Of a stretch of 40,199 nucleotides of DNA, positions 1 to 8,899 are shown piece after piece. The notes under the pieces were generated by a model. That model worked only from the letters and a program-made list of their open reading frames with translations. It ran no database searches and was not told the origin of the DNA. Each line of letters begins with the position of its first letter. The stretch's first letter is position 1. The stretch is from positions 1 through 40,199 of the forward strand of contig JALHRH010000009.1 of the NCBI GenBank assembly GCA_022841565.1, read 5' to 3'. The position numbers and the translations under genes are program-made. The DNA is from Mycobacterium sp. (GTDB lineage Bacteria > Actinomycetota > Actinomycetes > Mycobacteriales > Mycobacteriaceae).

Positions 1-389
1 GCCAGCAAGTAATCACCGGCCAGGATCGCGACGTTGTTGCCCCAGCGGGCGTTGGCACTGGGCGCGCCACGACGGACTTCAGCCTCGTCCATCACGTCGT
101 CGTGATACAGCGTCGCCAGGTGGATGAGCTCAACCACCGCACCGGCAACGGTCACGTCGGCGTTCTCCGGATCCGGCCCGGTTTGCGCGGCCAGGACGGT
201 GAACAGCGGACGGAACCGCTTGCCGCCGGCTTGGAACAGGTGCAGCAGGGATTCGGTCATGACCTCGTCTGAACCCCGCAACTCAGCGTCCATGAGCTGC
301 TCGACCCGAGCGACACCGTTACGCACGGTCGCGGCGAATCCAGCGTCGCCGAAGTCGACGCCCGCCACCACCGTCGCCGGAGTTCCCAT
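1..389 (-). CDS. grcC1: Polyprenyl diphosphate synthase GrcC1, N-terminal part (gene runs off the window)
   Basis: The reverse strand from the ATG at 389 reads as the first ~129 residues of an all-trans polyprenyl diphosphate synthase. The GGKRFRP segment and the first aspartate-rich motif DDVMD (in LYHDDVMDEAEVRRG) are visible; that motif binds Mg-diphosphate of the allylic substrate. The second Asp-rich motif lies outside the window. The family extends an isoprenoid chain with isopentenyl diphosphate in the cytosol. The neighbouring menJ, menG and menA suggest that it makes the menaquinone side chain, but chain length cannot be read from this fragment. It starts 21 bp from the divergent menJ, and a -10 element sits 6 nt before its ATG, so the mRNA is probably leaderless. 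It matches Rv0562 of M. tuberculosis. Confidence 0.93.
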   Translation of the reverse strand, partial: MGTPATVVAGVDFGDAGFAATVRNGVARVEQLMDAELRGSDEVMTESLLHLFQAGGKRFRPLFTVLAAQTGPDPENADVTVAGAVVELIHLATLYHDDVMDEAEVRRGAPSANARWGNNVAILAGDYLL

Positions 390-395
390 TCGACC

Positions 396-401
396 AACAT
401 A
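396..401 (-). promoter_or_regulatory. -10 element of a probable leaderless promoter for grcC1
   Basis: On the minus strand TATGTT (fits TANNNT) is followed by 6 nt and then the ATG at 389. Initiation about 7 nt after the hexamer would fall on the A of the ATG. The element lies inside the 21-bp gap to the divergent menJ. Confidence 0.6.
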
Positions 402-410
402 CTGGGGGAC

Positions 411-1640
411 GTGCAGCGCAAAGCTTTCAGAGCCCAACTGGTGGTGGTGGGCGCCGGACCGGCCGGGTCGGCGGCGGCCGCCTGGGCCGCCCGGGCCGGC
501 CGGGACGTCCTGCTCATCGACTCGGCCAGTTTCCCCCGCGACAAGGCATGCGGTGATGGGTTGACCCCCCGGGCCATCCTCGAGCTGGAGCGGCTGGGGC
601 TGGGCGACTGGCTTTCCGGCCGCATCCTGCACGGCGGCCTGCGGATGACCGGCTTCGGCGGCGAGGTGGAAGTGCCGTGGCCGGGCCGGTCTTTCCCGTC
701 GCACAGCAGCGCGGTGGCCCGCCTCGAGCTCGATGAACGGATCCGCCAGGTCGCCGAGGAGTCCGGCGCGCGCATGCTATTGGGCACCAAAGTGGTTAAG
801 GTGCACCACGACTCGTCGAGGCGGGTGGCGTCGCTGACGTTGGCCGACCGCACCGAGGTGGCGTGTGACCAGCTGATCGTCGCTGACGGCGCGCGGTCCT
901 CGCTGGGCCGCAAGCTGGGCCGGCGCTGGCATCAGGAGACGGTGTACGGCGTGGCCGCCCGCGGGTACCTGGCCACGGCGCGCGGCGATGACCCGTGGAT
1001 GACGTCCCACCTGGAGCTGCGCTCCCCCGACGGCGCTGTGCTGCCGGGCTACGGGTGGATTTTCCCGCTGGGAAACGGCGAGGTGAACATCGGGGTGGGG
1101 ACGTTGTCGACCACCAAGCGGCCGGCCAATCTGGCACTGCGGCCGCTGATCTCCTACTACACCGACCTGCGGCGCGACGAGTGGGGATTCGAGGGACCGC
1201 CGCGAGCGGTGGCGTCGGCGTTGCTGCCGATGGGTGGAGCGGTTTCGGGCGTGGCCGGGCCGAACTGGGTGCTGATCGGAGACGCCGCCGCTTGCGTCAA
1301 CCCGCTCAACGGCGAGGGCATCGACTACGGGCTGGAGACGGGCCGACTGGCCGCCGAGGTGCTTGCGGCGCGTGATCTGTCGCGGCTGTGGCCGGCGCTG
1401 CTGACCGACCACTACGCCCGCGGGTTCTCGGTGGCACGCCGCTTGGCGTTGCTACTGACCTTCCAGCGGTTCCTGCCGGCCACCGGACCGATCGCGATGC
1501 GCTCCACCACGTTGATGGGCATTGCCGTGCGGGTGATGGCCAACCTGGTCACAGACGAGGACGCCGATTGGGTGGCGCGGATGTGGCGCGGCGGCGGACG
1601 GGTGTCGCGGCTGATCGACCGGCGGCCACCGTTCCGCTGA
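411..1640 (+). CDS. menJ: Menaquinone side-chain reductase (geranylgeranyl reductase family), MenJ
   Basis: This is a 409-residue FAD-dependent reductase of the geranylgeranyl reductase family, matching Rv0561c. The M. tuberculosis enzyme saturates one double bond of the menaquinone isoprenyl chain, giving MK-9(II-H2). The sequence shows the N-terminal dinucleotide-binding motif GAGPAG (residues 14-19), the family motif CGDGLTP (47-53), and the second FAD motif GDAA (290-293) followed by NPLNGEGID (297-305). The length fits the family. The GTG at 411 puts 13 residues before GAGPAG, as I recall for the M. tuberculosis protein, and later GTGs would cut into the Rossmann strand. The start lies only 21 bp from that of grcC1 on the other strand. 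A run of G (404-408) precedes the GTG but is too close to be an ideal ribosome binding site. Confidence 0.92.
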   Translation: MQRKAFRAQLVVVGAGPAGSAAAAWAARAGRDVLLIDSASFPRDKACGDGLTPRAILELERLGLGDWLSGRILHGGLRMTGFGGEVEVPWPGRSFPSHSSAVARLELDERIRQVAEESGARMLLGTKVVKVHHDSSRRVASLTLADRTEVACDQLIVADGARSSLGRKLGRRWHQETVYGVAARGYLATARGDDPWMTSHLELRSPDGAVLPGYGWIFPLGNGEVNIGVGTLSTTKRPANLALRPLISYYTDLRRDEWGFEGPPRAVASALLPMGGAVSGVAGPNWVLIGDAAACVNPLNGEGIDYGLETGRLAAEVLAARDLSRLWPALLTDHYARGFSVARRLALLLTFQRFLPATGPIAMRSTTLMGIAVRVMANLVTDEDADWVARMWRGGGRVSRLIDRRPPFR

Positions 1641-1648
1641 CCTTCGCC

Positions 1649-2384
<736 letters not shown>

Positions 2385-2405
2385 GAGCAATCCATAGCCC
2401 AGGTG

Positions 2406-2411
2406 TATAGT
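2406..2411 (+). promoter_or_regulatory. -10 element of a probable leaderless promoter for the DUF732 gene
   Basis: TATAGT is followed by 7 nt (no purine-rich ribosome binding site) and the ATG at 2419. The hexamer and spacing fit leaderless mycobacterial transcripts. Confidence 0.65.
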
Positions 2412-2418
2412 CCTGCTA

Positions 2419-2754
2419 ATGAAGGCATTTCGGCTGGGTGCTTTCGCGGCCCTGGCGGTCGCCGCCATCGGAGTGGCGGCACCCGCCCAGGCCGACGACT
2501 ACGACGCCCCATTCAACGCGCAGCTCCACACCTACGGCATCTACGGTCCGCAGGACTACAACGCCTGGTTGGGCAAGATCAGCTGTCAGCGCATCGAGCG
2601 TGGCGTGGACAAGGACCCCTACAAGTCGGCCACCTTCCTTCAGCGCAATCTGCCGCGGGGCACCACCCAGGGTCAGGCGTTTCAGTTCCTCGGGGCGGCG
2701 CTCGATCACTACTGCCCCGAGCAGGTGGGCTTCCTGCAGCGCGCCGGCACCTAG
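2419..2754 (+). CDS. Small secreted DUF732 protein, Rv0559c-like
   Basis: This is a 111-residue exported protein. Residues 1-25 form a Sec signal peptide: MK-F-R start, hydrophobic AFAALAVAAIGVAA, and a cleavage site after AQA. The mature part (DDYDAPFNAQLHTYGIYG...) is the DUF732 fold common in actinobacteria, with two cysteines (in ISCQRI and HYCPEQ) that could form a disulfide outside the cell. Function is unknown. It matches Rv0559c, which in M. tuberculosis is induced by salicylate together with the upstream methyltransferase. Here it has its own -10 element, so co-induction would need a shared regulator or read-through. A hairpin follows the gene at 2775-2792. Confidence 0.9.
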   Translation: MKAFRLGAFAALAVAAIGVAAPAQADDYDAPFNAQLHTYGIYGPQDYNAWLGKISCQRIERGVDKDPYKSATFLQRNLPRGTTQGQAFQFLGAALDHYCPEQVGFLQRAGT

Positions 2755-2774
2755 TCTAGGGCGGCCGAATGCAC

Positions 2775-2792
2775 GCCTGCATGGACGCAGGC
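2775..2792. terminator. Hairpin between the convergent DUF732 gene and menG
   Basis: GCCTGC (2775-2780) and GCAGGC (2787-2792) pair perfectly around a 6-nt loop, 20 bp after the DUF732 stop and 16 bp after the menG stop on the other strand. There is no T-run, as is common for mycobacterial terminator candidates, so termination is inferred from position and stem only. Confidence 0.45.
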
Positions 2793-2808
2793 TCCGCGCA
2801 GCTGAAAT

Positions 2809-3498
2809 TCAGAGCGGCTTGTAGCCCGCGTGCAACGCCACGATCCCACCGGTCAAATTCCGCCACCGCACCGCTGACCATCCCGCTCGCGTGATCTCCT
2901 GCGCCAGCGCCGCCTGATCGGGCCAGGCCCTGATCGACTCGGCCAGGTAGACGTAGGCGTCGGGGTTGCTGGACACCGCGCGGGCTACCCGCGGCAGCGC
3001 CCGCATCAGATATTCCTTATACGCGGTAGCGAACAACTGGCTTGTGGGAGTGGAGAATTCGCACACCACCAGCCGGCCGCCGGGCCTGGTGACGCGGGCC
3101 ATCTCGCGCAGGCCAGCGGGGAAATCGGCCACGTTGCGCAACCCGAAGCTGATGGTCACCGCGTCGAACACGTCGTCGGCGAACGGCAGCCGGGTCGCGT
3201 CGCCGGCGACCTTGGGCACGTTGCGGGCGCTGCCCGCAGACAGCATGCCGACCGAGAAATCGGTGGCCACACACCACGCCCCCGATTTCGCCAATTCAAC
3301 GGTCGACACCGCGGTGCCCGCCGCCAAGTCCAGCACCTTCTGGCCCGGCCGGATATTCAGGGCAGAGCGCGTGGCGCGCCGCCAGGACCGGTCCTGGCCC
3401 AGCGAGAGCACGGTATTGGTGATGTCGTATCGGCGGGCGACCCCGTCGAACATCGACGCGACGTCCCGGGGATCCTTATCGAGGTCGGCGCGGCTCAC
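2809..3498 (-). CDS. menG: Demethylmenaquinone methyltransferase MenG (UbiE family)
   Basis: This 229-residue enzyme transfers the final methyl group from SAM to demethylmenaquinone. Both UbiE-family signatures are present: [17 protein letters not shown] (24-40) and [17 protein letters not shown] (135-151). SAM motif I is VLDLAAGTA (55-63). Length is normal and the sequence matches Rv0558. The start is the GTG at 3498: a TAGCGT hexamer sits exactly 7 nt upstream, so the mRNA is probably leaderless. The gene is the most downstream of the minus-strand menaquinone group, but its own promoter and the 86-bp gap to mgtA suggest separate transcription. Confidence 0.95.
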   Translation of the reverse strand: MSRADLDKDPRDVASMFDGVARRYDITNTVLSLGQDRSWRRATRSALNIRPGQKVLDLAAGTAVSTVELAKSGAWCVATDFSVGMLSAGSARNVPKVAGDATRLPFADDVFDAVTISFGLRNVADFPAGLREMARVTRPGGRLVVCEFSTPTSQLFATAYKEYLMRALPRVARAVSSNPDAYVYLAESIRAWPDQAALAQEITRAGWSAVRWRNLTGGIVALHAGYKPL

Positions 3499-3505
3499 CT
3501 CTGAG

Positions 3506-3511
3506 ACGCTA
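3506..3511 (-). promoter_or_regulatory. -10 element of a probable leaderless promoter for menG
   Basis: On the minus strand TAGCGT is followed by 7 nt (CTCAGAG) and the GTG at 3498. A short AGAG just before the GTG is too close to act as a normal ribosome binding site. Confidence 0.6.
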
Positions 3512-3584
3512 CCCGGCGGCCGGACAGGAATTCGCCGCCGGTCAATGCGTCGAGCTGGCCCAGGTTGACAGCGGTTGGCACGGT

Positions 3585-4730
3585 TCAGGCACGGCGCCGC
3601 GGGATTGCCCGCACCCGGGCCGCCGGTGACAACACCGCCTCGTAGTGGCCGAGCAACTCGTCGCAGATCACCGACCAGCTGCGGCCGAGCACACTGCGCC
3701 GGGCGGCCTGGGAATAGCGGTGGCGTTCGGCCAGCAGGTGGTCGACAGCGCCGGACAGCCGCTCTACAAACTCGTCGACCGGCAGCAACAGGCCGGTGCG
3801 GCAGGGAGCGATCAGGTCACGCGGGCCCCCAGCGTCGGGGGCGATGACCGGCAACCCCGACGCCAGCGCTTCCTGTACGACCTGACAGAACGTCTCGTGT
3901 TCGCCGGGATGCACGAAGACGTCCATGCTGGCGTATGCCGCGGCAAGCTCGTCGCCGTATAGCGCGCCAGCGAAAAGCGCTGCGGGCAGTAACTTTTGCA
4001 GTTTGCCCCGGTCGACTCCGTCGCCGACGATAACGAGCCGCACCGTCCCGGCCGCGGCGAGCACCGCAAGCCGTTCGACGTGCTTCTCGGGGGCGAGCCG
4101 ACCGACGAACCCGACGATCGGCCTGCCGTCCGGAGACCACCGCCGGCGCAGCGTCTCGTCGCGGGCCGACGGCGCGAACCGAACCAAGTCGACCCCGCGC
4201 GCCCATCGGTGGACTCTCGGGAACCTCTGAGCGACAAGGGCTTCGATGGTCGGCGTGGATGGCGCGAGCGTGCGGTCGGCCTGACTGTGCAGGTGGCGGA
4301 ACCATGCCCACGCCGCCTTGGTGGTCATTGAAATGCCATAGCTCGCCGCGAAACCCGGAACGTCGGTTTGGTAGACGGCCACCGTCGGGACGCCCAGTCG
4401 GCGCGCGGCGAGCATCCCCCCGTAGCCGAGCAGGGCCGGTGAGGCCAGGTGGATCACGTCGGGATCGAATCCGCGCAGAACACGCAGGATGTGCGGGGTG
4501 GGTACGCCGAGCGGCAGCGTGGTCACTTTGGGGAACATCCGCGAGGGCGTTCGGTGGATGCGGACTCCGTCATAGAGGCGGTCGGCACGGGGCTCACCCG
4601 GCGGGTTGTCCGGGGCGATGACGAGGGCTTCGTGACCGGTGCGGCGCAGATGCTCAAGGACCCGAACCACCGAGTTACTCACACCGTTGACCTGGGGGAG
4701 GAAGGACTCGGCGACGATGGCAACGCGCAC
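3585..4730 (-). CDS. mgtA: GDP-mannose-dependent alpha-mannosyltransferase MgtA/PimB (GT4)
   Basis: This 381-residue GT-B glycosyltransferase has the GT4 hallmarks: an N-terminal [17 protein letters not shown] strand and loop, [12 protein letters not shown] (207-218) at the donor site, and the E-x7-E motif (E279...E287 in [11 protein letters not shown]) that contacts the nucleotide sugar. It matches Rv0557, first called PimB and later shown to be MgtA, which adds mannose from GDP-mannose to glucuronosyl diacylglycerol and so primes a lipomannan-like glycolipid. It acts at the cytosolic face of the membrane. The start is the GTG at 4730. The 71-bp gap to the upstream DUF3592 gene contains no clear -10, so it may be co-transcribed with that gene and menD. 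Confidence 0.92.
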   Translation of the reverse strand: MRVAIVAESFLPQVNGVSNSVVRVLEHLRRTGHEALVIAPDNPPGEPRADRLYDGVRIHRTPSRMFPKVTTLPLGVPTPHILRVLRGFDPDVIHLASPALLGYGGMLAARRLGVPTVAVYQTDVPGFAASYGISMTTKAAWAWFRHLHSQADRTLAPSTPTIEALVAQRFPRVHRWARGVDLVRFAPSARDETLRRRWSPDGRPIVGFVGRLAPEKHVERLAVLAAAGTVRLVIVGDGVDRGKLQKLLPAALFAGALYGDELAAAYASMDVFVHPGEHETFCQVVQEALASGLPVIAPDAGGPRDLIAPCRTGLLLPVDEFVERLSGAVDHLLAERHRYSQAARRSVLGRSWSVICDELLGHYEAVLSPAARVRAIPRRRA

Positions 4731-4801
4731 GCCACCACAGTGGCAGCACCGACTGTCGACCAGGTTGCCGCTGGGGATACGCGACGCGAAATCTGTTCGC
4801 G

Positions 4802-5311
4802 CTACGACTCGGCCTGATCCAGCCGCTTGTCTAGCAGCGCCAACAGGATCAACGCGGCCGCACCAATCAGCCAGGCCACCACCGCAATAGACCCCGCCGG
4901 GATGATCGCCAGACCGGCGTTGCGATGCTGCACCCGCACCAGGTTTGGGTCCTTCTTGTTGTATTCGACGTAAATCCGCATGCCGGTGGCCAGCTCGGAC
5001 GGATACAGCACGCCCAGTTCGGGCCGGTATGTGACGCGCTCGGGCGTGACGAACTCGATGGTTGAGCGCCGCGGCCCGGCGCTGAGCACTTCGGCCTGAG
5101 CGACTCCCATATTGCGTTTGATCGCCAGGTCATTACGCCACGCCCCGGCCACCAACAGCACCGACTGCAGCGTGACCAGGAGGATGACGATCAACACGGC
5201 TATCCGCGCCCACCGCACCAGCATCCTGGGCCGGGTGTCCGGCAGATCCTCGCTGGTGCCGCGAACGAGGATGCGCAGCAGGTCTTTCGGCGATCTACCG
5301 AGCCTTTTCAC
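4802..5311 (-). CDS. DUF3592-like membrane protein, Rv0556-like
   Basis: This 169-residue membrane protein has a first helix at about 32-52 ([20 protein letters not shown]), a middle soluble part ([19 protein letters not shown], then VYVEY-type strands) of the DUF3592 kind, and a second helix near the C-terminus ([20 protein letters not shown]). It matches Rv0556. Function is unknown. The GTG at 5311 overlaps the menD stop as GTGA (5308-5311), so the two genes are translationally coupled. The frame stays open up to 5461, but that extension lies wholly inside menD and reads as low-complexity Arg/Gly, so it is rejected. Its position suggests a role near membrane quinone synthesis, but this is context only. 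Confidence 0.85.
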   Translation of the reverse strand: MKRLGRSPKDLLRILVRGTSEDLPDTRPRMLVRWARIAVLIVILLVTLQSVLLVAGAWRNDLAIKRNMGVAQAEVLSAGPRRSTIEFVTPERVTYRPELGVLYPSELATGMRIYVEYNKKDPNLVRVQHRNAGLAIIPAGSIAVVAWLIGAAALILLALLDKRLDQAES

Positions 5312-6951
5312 AAGGCGGCCCTGATGGCTGCGTGCAGTCGTCGCAGCGACGACCGGTCCGCCTTGACCTCCAACACCCGAATACCGGCACCGGGCTCGTC
5401 GAGGGCGGCGGCCAATTGGTCCACCTCGATCTGTCGGCTCTCCACGTGATACGCCCGGCACAGCGCGCCGACATCGACATCGTGGGGGGTCCCGAAGACC
5501 CGTGCCGACACGTCCGAGAACCTCGGGTCGCCCTGCTCGAGCAGTTCGAAGATGCCGCCGCCGTTGTCGTTGGACACCACGATGGTCAGCCCCCGCGGGG
5601 TGGGTTCGGTGGGCCCGATCAGCAGTCCCGAACTGTCGTGCACGAAGGTGAGGTCGCCGATCAGTGCGACGGTGCGCGGCGGGGCGTCGGGATCGCCGAT
5701 TCGCTCGAAAGCGAGAGCCGCCCCGATGATGGTGGACACCGTGCCGTCGATTCCGGCGACCCCCCGATTTGACCGCACCCGGATCCCCTGGGCATTCAGC
5801 CCTACCAACGCGGCGTCGCGCACCGGGTTGGACGCACCCAATACCAGTTGGTCACCGGGCCGCAGCGCGTCGGCGAGCGCCGCTGCGACGTGCAGGCCGG
5901 TGGTGAGCGGGTGCTCGGCCAACTGGCTGCGCACAGCGGCAATGGCCTGCTGATTGAGTTCAGCACAACGGCGCAGCCAGCCCGGGTCGGGAACACCGGT
6001 AGTGATCGCCCGGGTGCCGGTGGCCTGAGAGTTGCCCGAGACGTCGGGCCAGCGCGGCCCCGTCGTCAGCGCGAACACCGGCACCGTCGCGTCGGCCAGC
6101 AGCGCCGACACCGGGCGGTGCAGCGTCGGGCGGCCCAGCATGATCACCTGCTCGGGACGCAGCAGCGGCAGCGCCAGCGGGTGCAGCGGATTGGCCGCCG
6201 GCGGCGCGGTCGGCTCGGCCACCGTCGGCAACGCCGCGAGGTTGGGGTGCACGCCCGCGCCGTGGCCGGCGACGACGACGGTGTCGGGGGTCAGGTCGAT
6301 ATCCAACGGTTGATCGAAGCTGACCGGCGGCGTGTAGGTCCACGGTCTCCCGTCCGGGCGGCCCGGGGGGGCGGACGAGTGCTCGGGAGCGGGCACCAGA
6401 GGTTCGCGCAGCGGGATGTCGAAGTGCACGGGTCCGGCGTTGGCGGTTCGAGAACCCATGGCCGCCACCAATACTCGGCAGGTGGCCGATCGCCAGGTGG
6501 CGTTGAGCGCGGGCAACTGCTCAGGCGCGTCCTCGGCCAAACCGAGGCTGATGGTGGCCCGCACCTGCGAACCGAAATAACCGAGCTGCTCCATGGTCTG
6601 GTTGGCGCCGGTGCCCAGCAGCTCATACGGCCGGTTGGCGGACAACACGATCAGCGGCACTCGGGCGTAGTTGGCTTCGACCACCGCCGGACCGAGGTTG
6701 GCGACCGCGGTGCCCGATGTCATGGCGATGCAGACCGGCGCGTCGGCCCCGATCGCCAGGCCGATCGCCAGATAACCGGCGGTGCGTTCATCGATGCGCA
6801 CGTGCAGCCGCAACCGGCCGGCCCGGTCGGCGTCCTGCAATGCGAACGCCAGCGGGGCGTTGCGCGAGCCGGGGCACAACACCACGTCGCGGACGCCGCC
6901 GCGAATCAATTCGTCGACGACGACGCGAGCCTGGGTCGTCGAGGGGTTCAC
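5308..6951 (-). CDS. menD: SEPHCHC synthase MenD (thiamine diphosphate enzyme)
   Basis: This 547-residue enzyme condenses isochorismate with 2-oxoglutarate, with loss of CO2, to give SEPHCHC. It is the first committed step of the classical menaquinone pathway in the cytosol. The ThDP-activating glutamate is E55 in IDERTAGY. The ThDP/Mg site is the [11 protein letters not shown] to NDNGGGIF segment (about 432-467). It matches Rv0555 from end to end; in that enzyme an allosteric site senses the pathway product DHNA. The start is the GTG at 6951. A near-consensus -10 (CACCCT, 6963-6958) lies 6 nt upstream, so the mRNA may be leaderless, with weak support. The next gene starts inside its stop codon (GTGA). 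Confidence 0.95.
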   Translation of the reverse strand: MNPSTTQARVVVDELIRGGVRDVVLCPGSRNAPLAFALQDADRAGRLRLHVRIDERTAGYLAIGLAIGADAPVCIAMTSGTAVANLGPAVVEANYARVPLIVLSANRPYELLGTGANQTMEQLGYFGSQVRATISLGLAEDAPEQLPALNATWRSATCRVLVAAMGSRTANAGPVHFDIPLREPLVPAPEHSSAPPGRPDGRPWTYTPPVSFDQPLDIDLTPDTVVVAGHGAGVHPNLAALPTVAEPTAPPAANPLHPLALPLLRPEQVIMLGRPTLHRPVSALLADATVPVFALTTGPRWPDVSGNSQATGTRAITTGVPDPGWLRRCAELNQQAIAAVRSQLAEHPLTTGLHVAAALADALRPGDQLVLGASNPVRDAALVGLNAQGIRVRSNRGVAGIDGTVSTIIGAALAFERIGDPDAPPRTVALIGDLTFVHDSSGLLIGPTEPTPRGLTIVVSNDNGGGIFELLEQGDPRFSDVSARVFGTPHDVDVGALCRAYHVESRQIEVDQLAAALDEPGAGIRVLEVKADRSSLRRLHAAIRAAL

Positions 6952-7128
6952 CTCTACAGGGTGTCACAACTGGCGATTCTCATCGGCTGGTGCACCACAT
7001 GCGCCCCACCAGTACCTTCGGCTTCGCCGAGGCTGCGTCGGCGGCGCCGGGACTGCGCGTGGCGCGTGTCTACACCGCTTGGAGCAGCACTGGACGCAGA
7101 CTCGATGGTCGCTGCCGAGTGCCGTGTC

Positions 7129-7926
7129 CTACGCGCTCAGCCCCCTCACGCCGGTGAAGAACTTCAGCATCGCGGCGTTGACCGCCTCCGGACGCTCCAG
7201 AAACCCGAGATGCCCGGTGTCCGGGATCTGCAGGTAGCGGCCGTTGGGCAGCGCGTCGGCAACCTCGCGGCCCAGGTAGGGCGGCGTGATCACGTCGTCA
7301 GAGAAGCCGATCACCAGTACCGGCGCGGCGATGTTGCGGTAGGCGGGTAACCGGTTGGTCTGCGGGGCGATGTCCAGCTGGCAGCGAAAGCCGGGGGTGA
7401 GCTTGGTCGGCCACATGTTGAACATCGCGATCCAGTCGGCGATGGCCGCGTCGTCGTTGAGCGTCTTTCGGGAAAAGTTCTCCACCAAGCGGGTTTTCGC
7501 GTCGTAGCTGGCGGGCAGCCCGATGCCGGCCGCATCGAGATCGGCCTCGGCCTGGTGGAAGAACTGCCGGGTGCGGTCCAGCCGGCCGCGAGTGGCCATC
7601 AGCACCGCGGAGCTGACCAGTTCTGAGCGGACCACCATGAGTTCCTGCGCGATGTAGGAGCCCATCGACACCGCAACGATGCGCACCGGGCCGAGGCCCA
7701 AGGATTCGATTAGGGCCGCGGTATCGGCGACCACGGTTTGGGTGGTAAAGCCTTCGGCGTTCTCCGTGGCGCCGATGCCGCGATTGTCGAAGGTGACGCA
7801 GCGATATCCGGCCGCCAGGAAGGCCGGGACCTGGTGCAGGTGCCAGGTGCGTCCGGCACCGCCGCGACCGGAAATGAAGACAACCGGCTCACCGGTCCCC
7901 TTGTCGTCGTAAGCCAGATTGATCAC
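7129..7926 (-). CDS. bpoC: Alpha/beta hydrolase BpoC (MenH-like position, function unproven)
   Basis: This 265-residue alpha/beta hydrolase matches Rv0554. A catalytic triad can be assigned: nucleophile S87 in AVSMG (the elbow has Ala for the usual first Gly), D210/D211 in GFSDDVITPP, and H239 in DTGHLGF. The HG-like oxyanion segment is SGRGGAG (19-25). The GTG at 7926 overlaps the menC stop as GTGA (7923-7926); a longer frame upstream would lie inside menC. The old name means non-heme bromoperoxidase, which is doubtful. Its place between menC and menD is where MenH (SHCHC synthase) sits in other bacteria, but assays of the M. tuberculosis protein, as I recall, did not support that role. Confidence 0.9.
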   Translation of the reverse strand: MINLAYDDKGTGEPVVFISGRGGAGRTWHLHQVPAFLAAGYRCVTFDNRGIGATENAEGFTTQTVVADTAALIESLGLGPVRIVAVSMGSYIAQELMVVRSELVSSAVLMATRGRLDRTRQFFHQAEADLDAAGIGLPASYDAKTRLVENFSRKTLNDDAAIADWIAMFNMWPTKLTPGFRCQLDIAPQTNRLPAYRNIAAPVLVIGFSDDVITPPYLGREVADALPNGRYLQIPDTGHLGFLERPEAVNAAMLKFFTGVRGLSA

Positions 7927-8891
7927 CCGATCGACGGTACAAGCAACGGGTAGCAGGCCATGACCCGGTCGATCCACCAGTGGCGCCGATCCGCCGACGC
8001 CCGCAACGCCTGCAGCCGGGCCGGATCGGGAGTAACCGGCCGCACCGGAAGGAACCCGTCGACGGGCGCGACCGGGTCGGTGACGTCGTCGACGAACAGC
8101 CGGCCGGTGCCCAATCCGCAGGCGTGCCGCAGTTCCGGCAAGGCCGCCGCGGCCGCCAGCCCGTGGCCGATGCCGACGGCCGAGTCGAGCGCGCTGGACA
8201 CCACGATCGGGACATCGATCTGCGCTGCGATTCGCAGCATCGCCGAAATCCCGCCCAGCGGAGCAACTTTGAGCACCGCGACGTCGGCGGCACCGGCCCG
8301 GACCACGGCCAGCGGGTCGTCAGCCTTGCGGATGCTTTCGTCGGCGGCGATGGGCACGTCGACCCGGCGCCGCAGCTCGGCGAGTTCGGCGACGGTGGCG
8401 CAAGGCTGTTCGAGGTATTCCAACGGGCCGCCGGCGGTCAGGGCGTGCGCGGCCCGGACCGCCTCCGGCACGGTCCAGCCCCCGTTGGCGTCCACTCGCA
8501 CCGTCGGCACCAGCGTCCGGACCGCATTGACCCGGTCGACGTCGTCGGCCAGGCTCTGGCCCGACTCGGCGACCTTCACCTTGGCGGTGCGGGCGCCGGG
8601 AAATCGTGCCAGCACGTCGGGCACTTCGGCGGCGTCGACGGCCGGCACCGTCGCGTTGATGGGGATGCGGTCGCGCCGCGCCGGCGGCGGCTCGCGGTAC
8701 GCGCCCTCGATCGCCGAGGCCAGCCAATGCGCCGCCTCGGCTGGGCCGTATTCGACGAATGCGCCGAATTCGCCCCATCCGGCCGGACCTTCGATCAACG
8801 CCAGTTCCCGGGTGGTGATGCCGCGGAACCGCACCCGCATGGGCAGCGCCACCACGTGCAGCCGGTCCAGCAGGTCCCGCAGATCAGGCAT
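7923..8891 (-). CDS. menC: o-Succinylbenzoate synthase MenC (enolase superfamily)
   Basis: This 322-residue enzyme dehydrates SHCHC to o-succinylbenzoate. Enolase-superfamily residues are in place: the KVK pair K104/K106, metal ligands D134 (VRVDANGG), E161 (EYLEQP) and D184 (IAADES), and the second catalytic lysine K208 (VLKVAPLGG). It matches Rv0553. Two adjacent starts exist, GTG at 8894 and ATG at 8891. AAGGG at 8901-8897 sits 5 nt before the ATG but only 2 nt before the GTG, so the ATG is chosen. The gene begins 8 bp after the amidohydrolase stop and overlaps bpoC by 4 bp, so it belongs to that operon. Confidence 0.94.
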   Translation of the reverse strand: MPDLRDLLDRLHVVALPMRVRFRGITTRELALIEGPAGWGEFGAFVEYGPAEAAHWLASAIEGAYREPPPARRDRIPINATVPAVDAAEVPDVLARFPGARTAKVKVAESGQSLADDVDRVNAVRTLVPTVRVDANGGWTVPEAVRAAHALTAGGPLEYLEQPCATVAELAELRRRVDVPIAADESIRKADDPLAVVRAGAADVAVLKVAPLGGISAMLRIAAQIDVPIVVSSALDSAVGIGHGLAAAAALPELRHACGLGTGRLFVDDVTDPVAPVDGFLPVRPVTPDPARLQALRASADRRHWWIDRVMACYPLLVPSIG

Positions 8892-8899
8892 CACTGCCC

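Noticed and set aside
124..564. Plus-strand frame across grcC1 and the menJ start
   Set aside because: It is the complement of grcC1 followed by out-of-frame menJ sequence, with no start signal.
6954..6964. The 11-mer CTACAGGGTGT, also at 37326-37336, in the upstream regions of menD and hemL
   Set aside because: In a 40-kb window many 11-mers recur by chance, and the distance to the start codon differs between the two copies.
5848..7350. Open frame of 500 codons on the plus strand opposite menD and bpoC
   Set aside because: Its translation is Arg/Gly/His-rich with no domain. It mirrors the codon pattern of menD on the minus strand, a usual effect of high GC.
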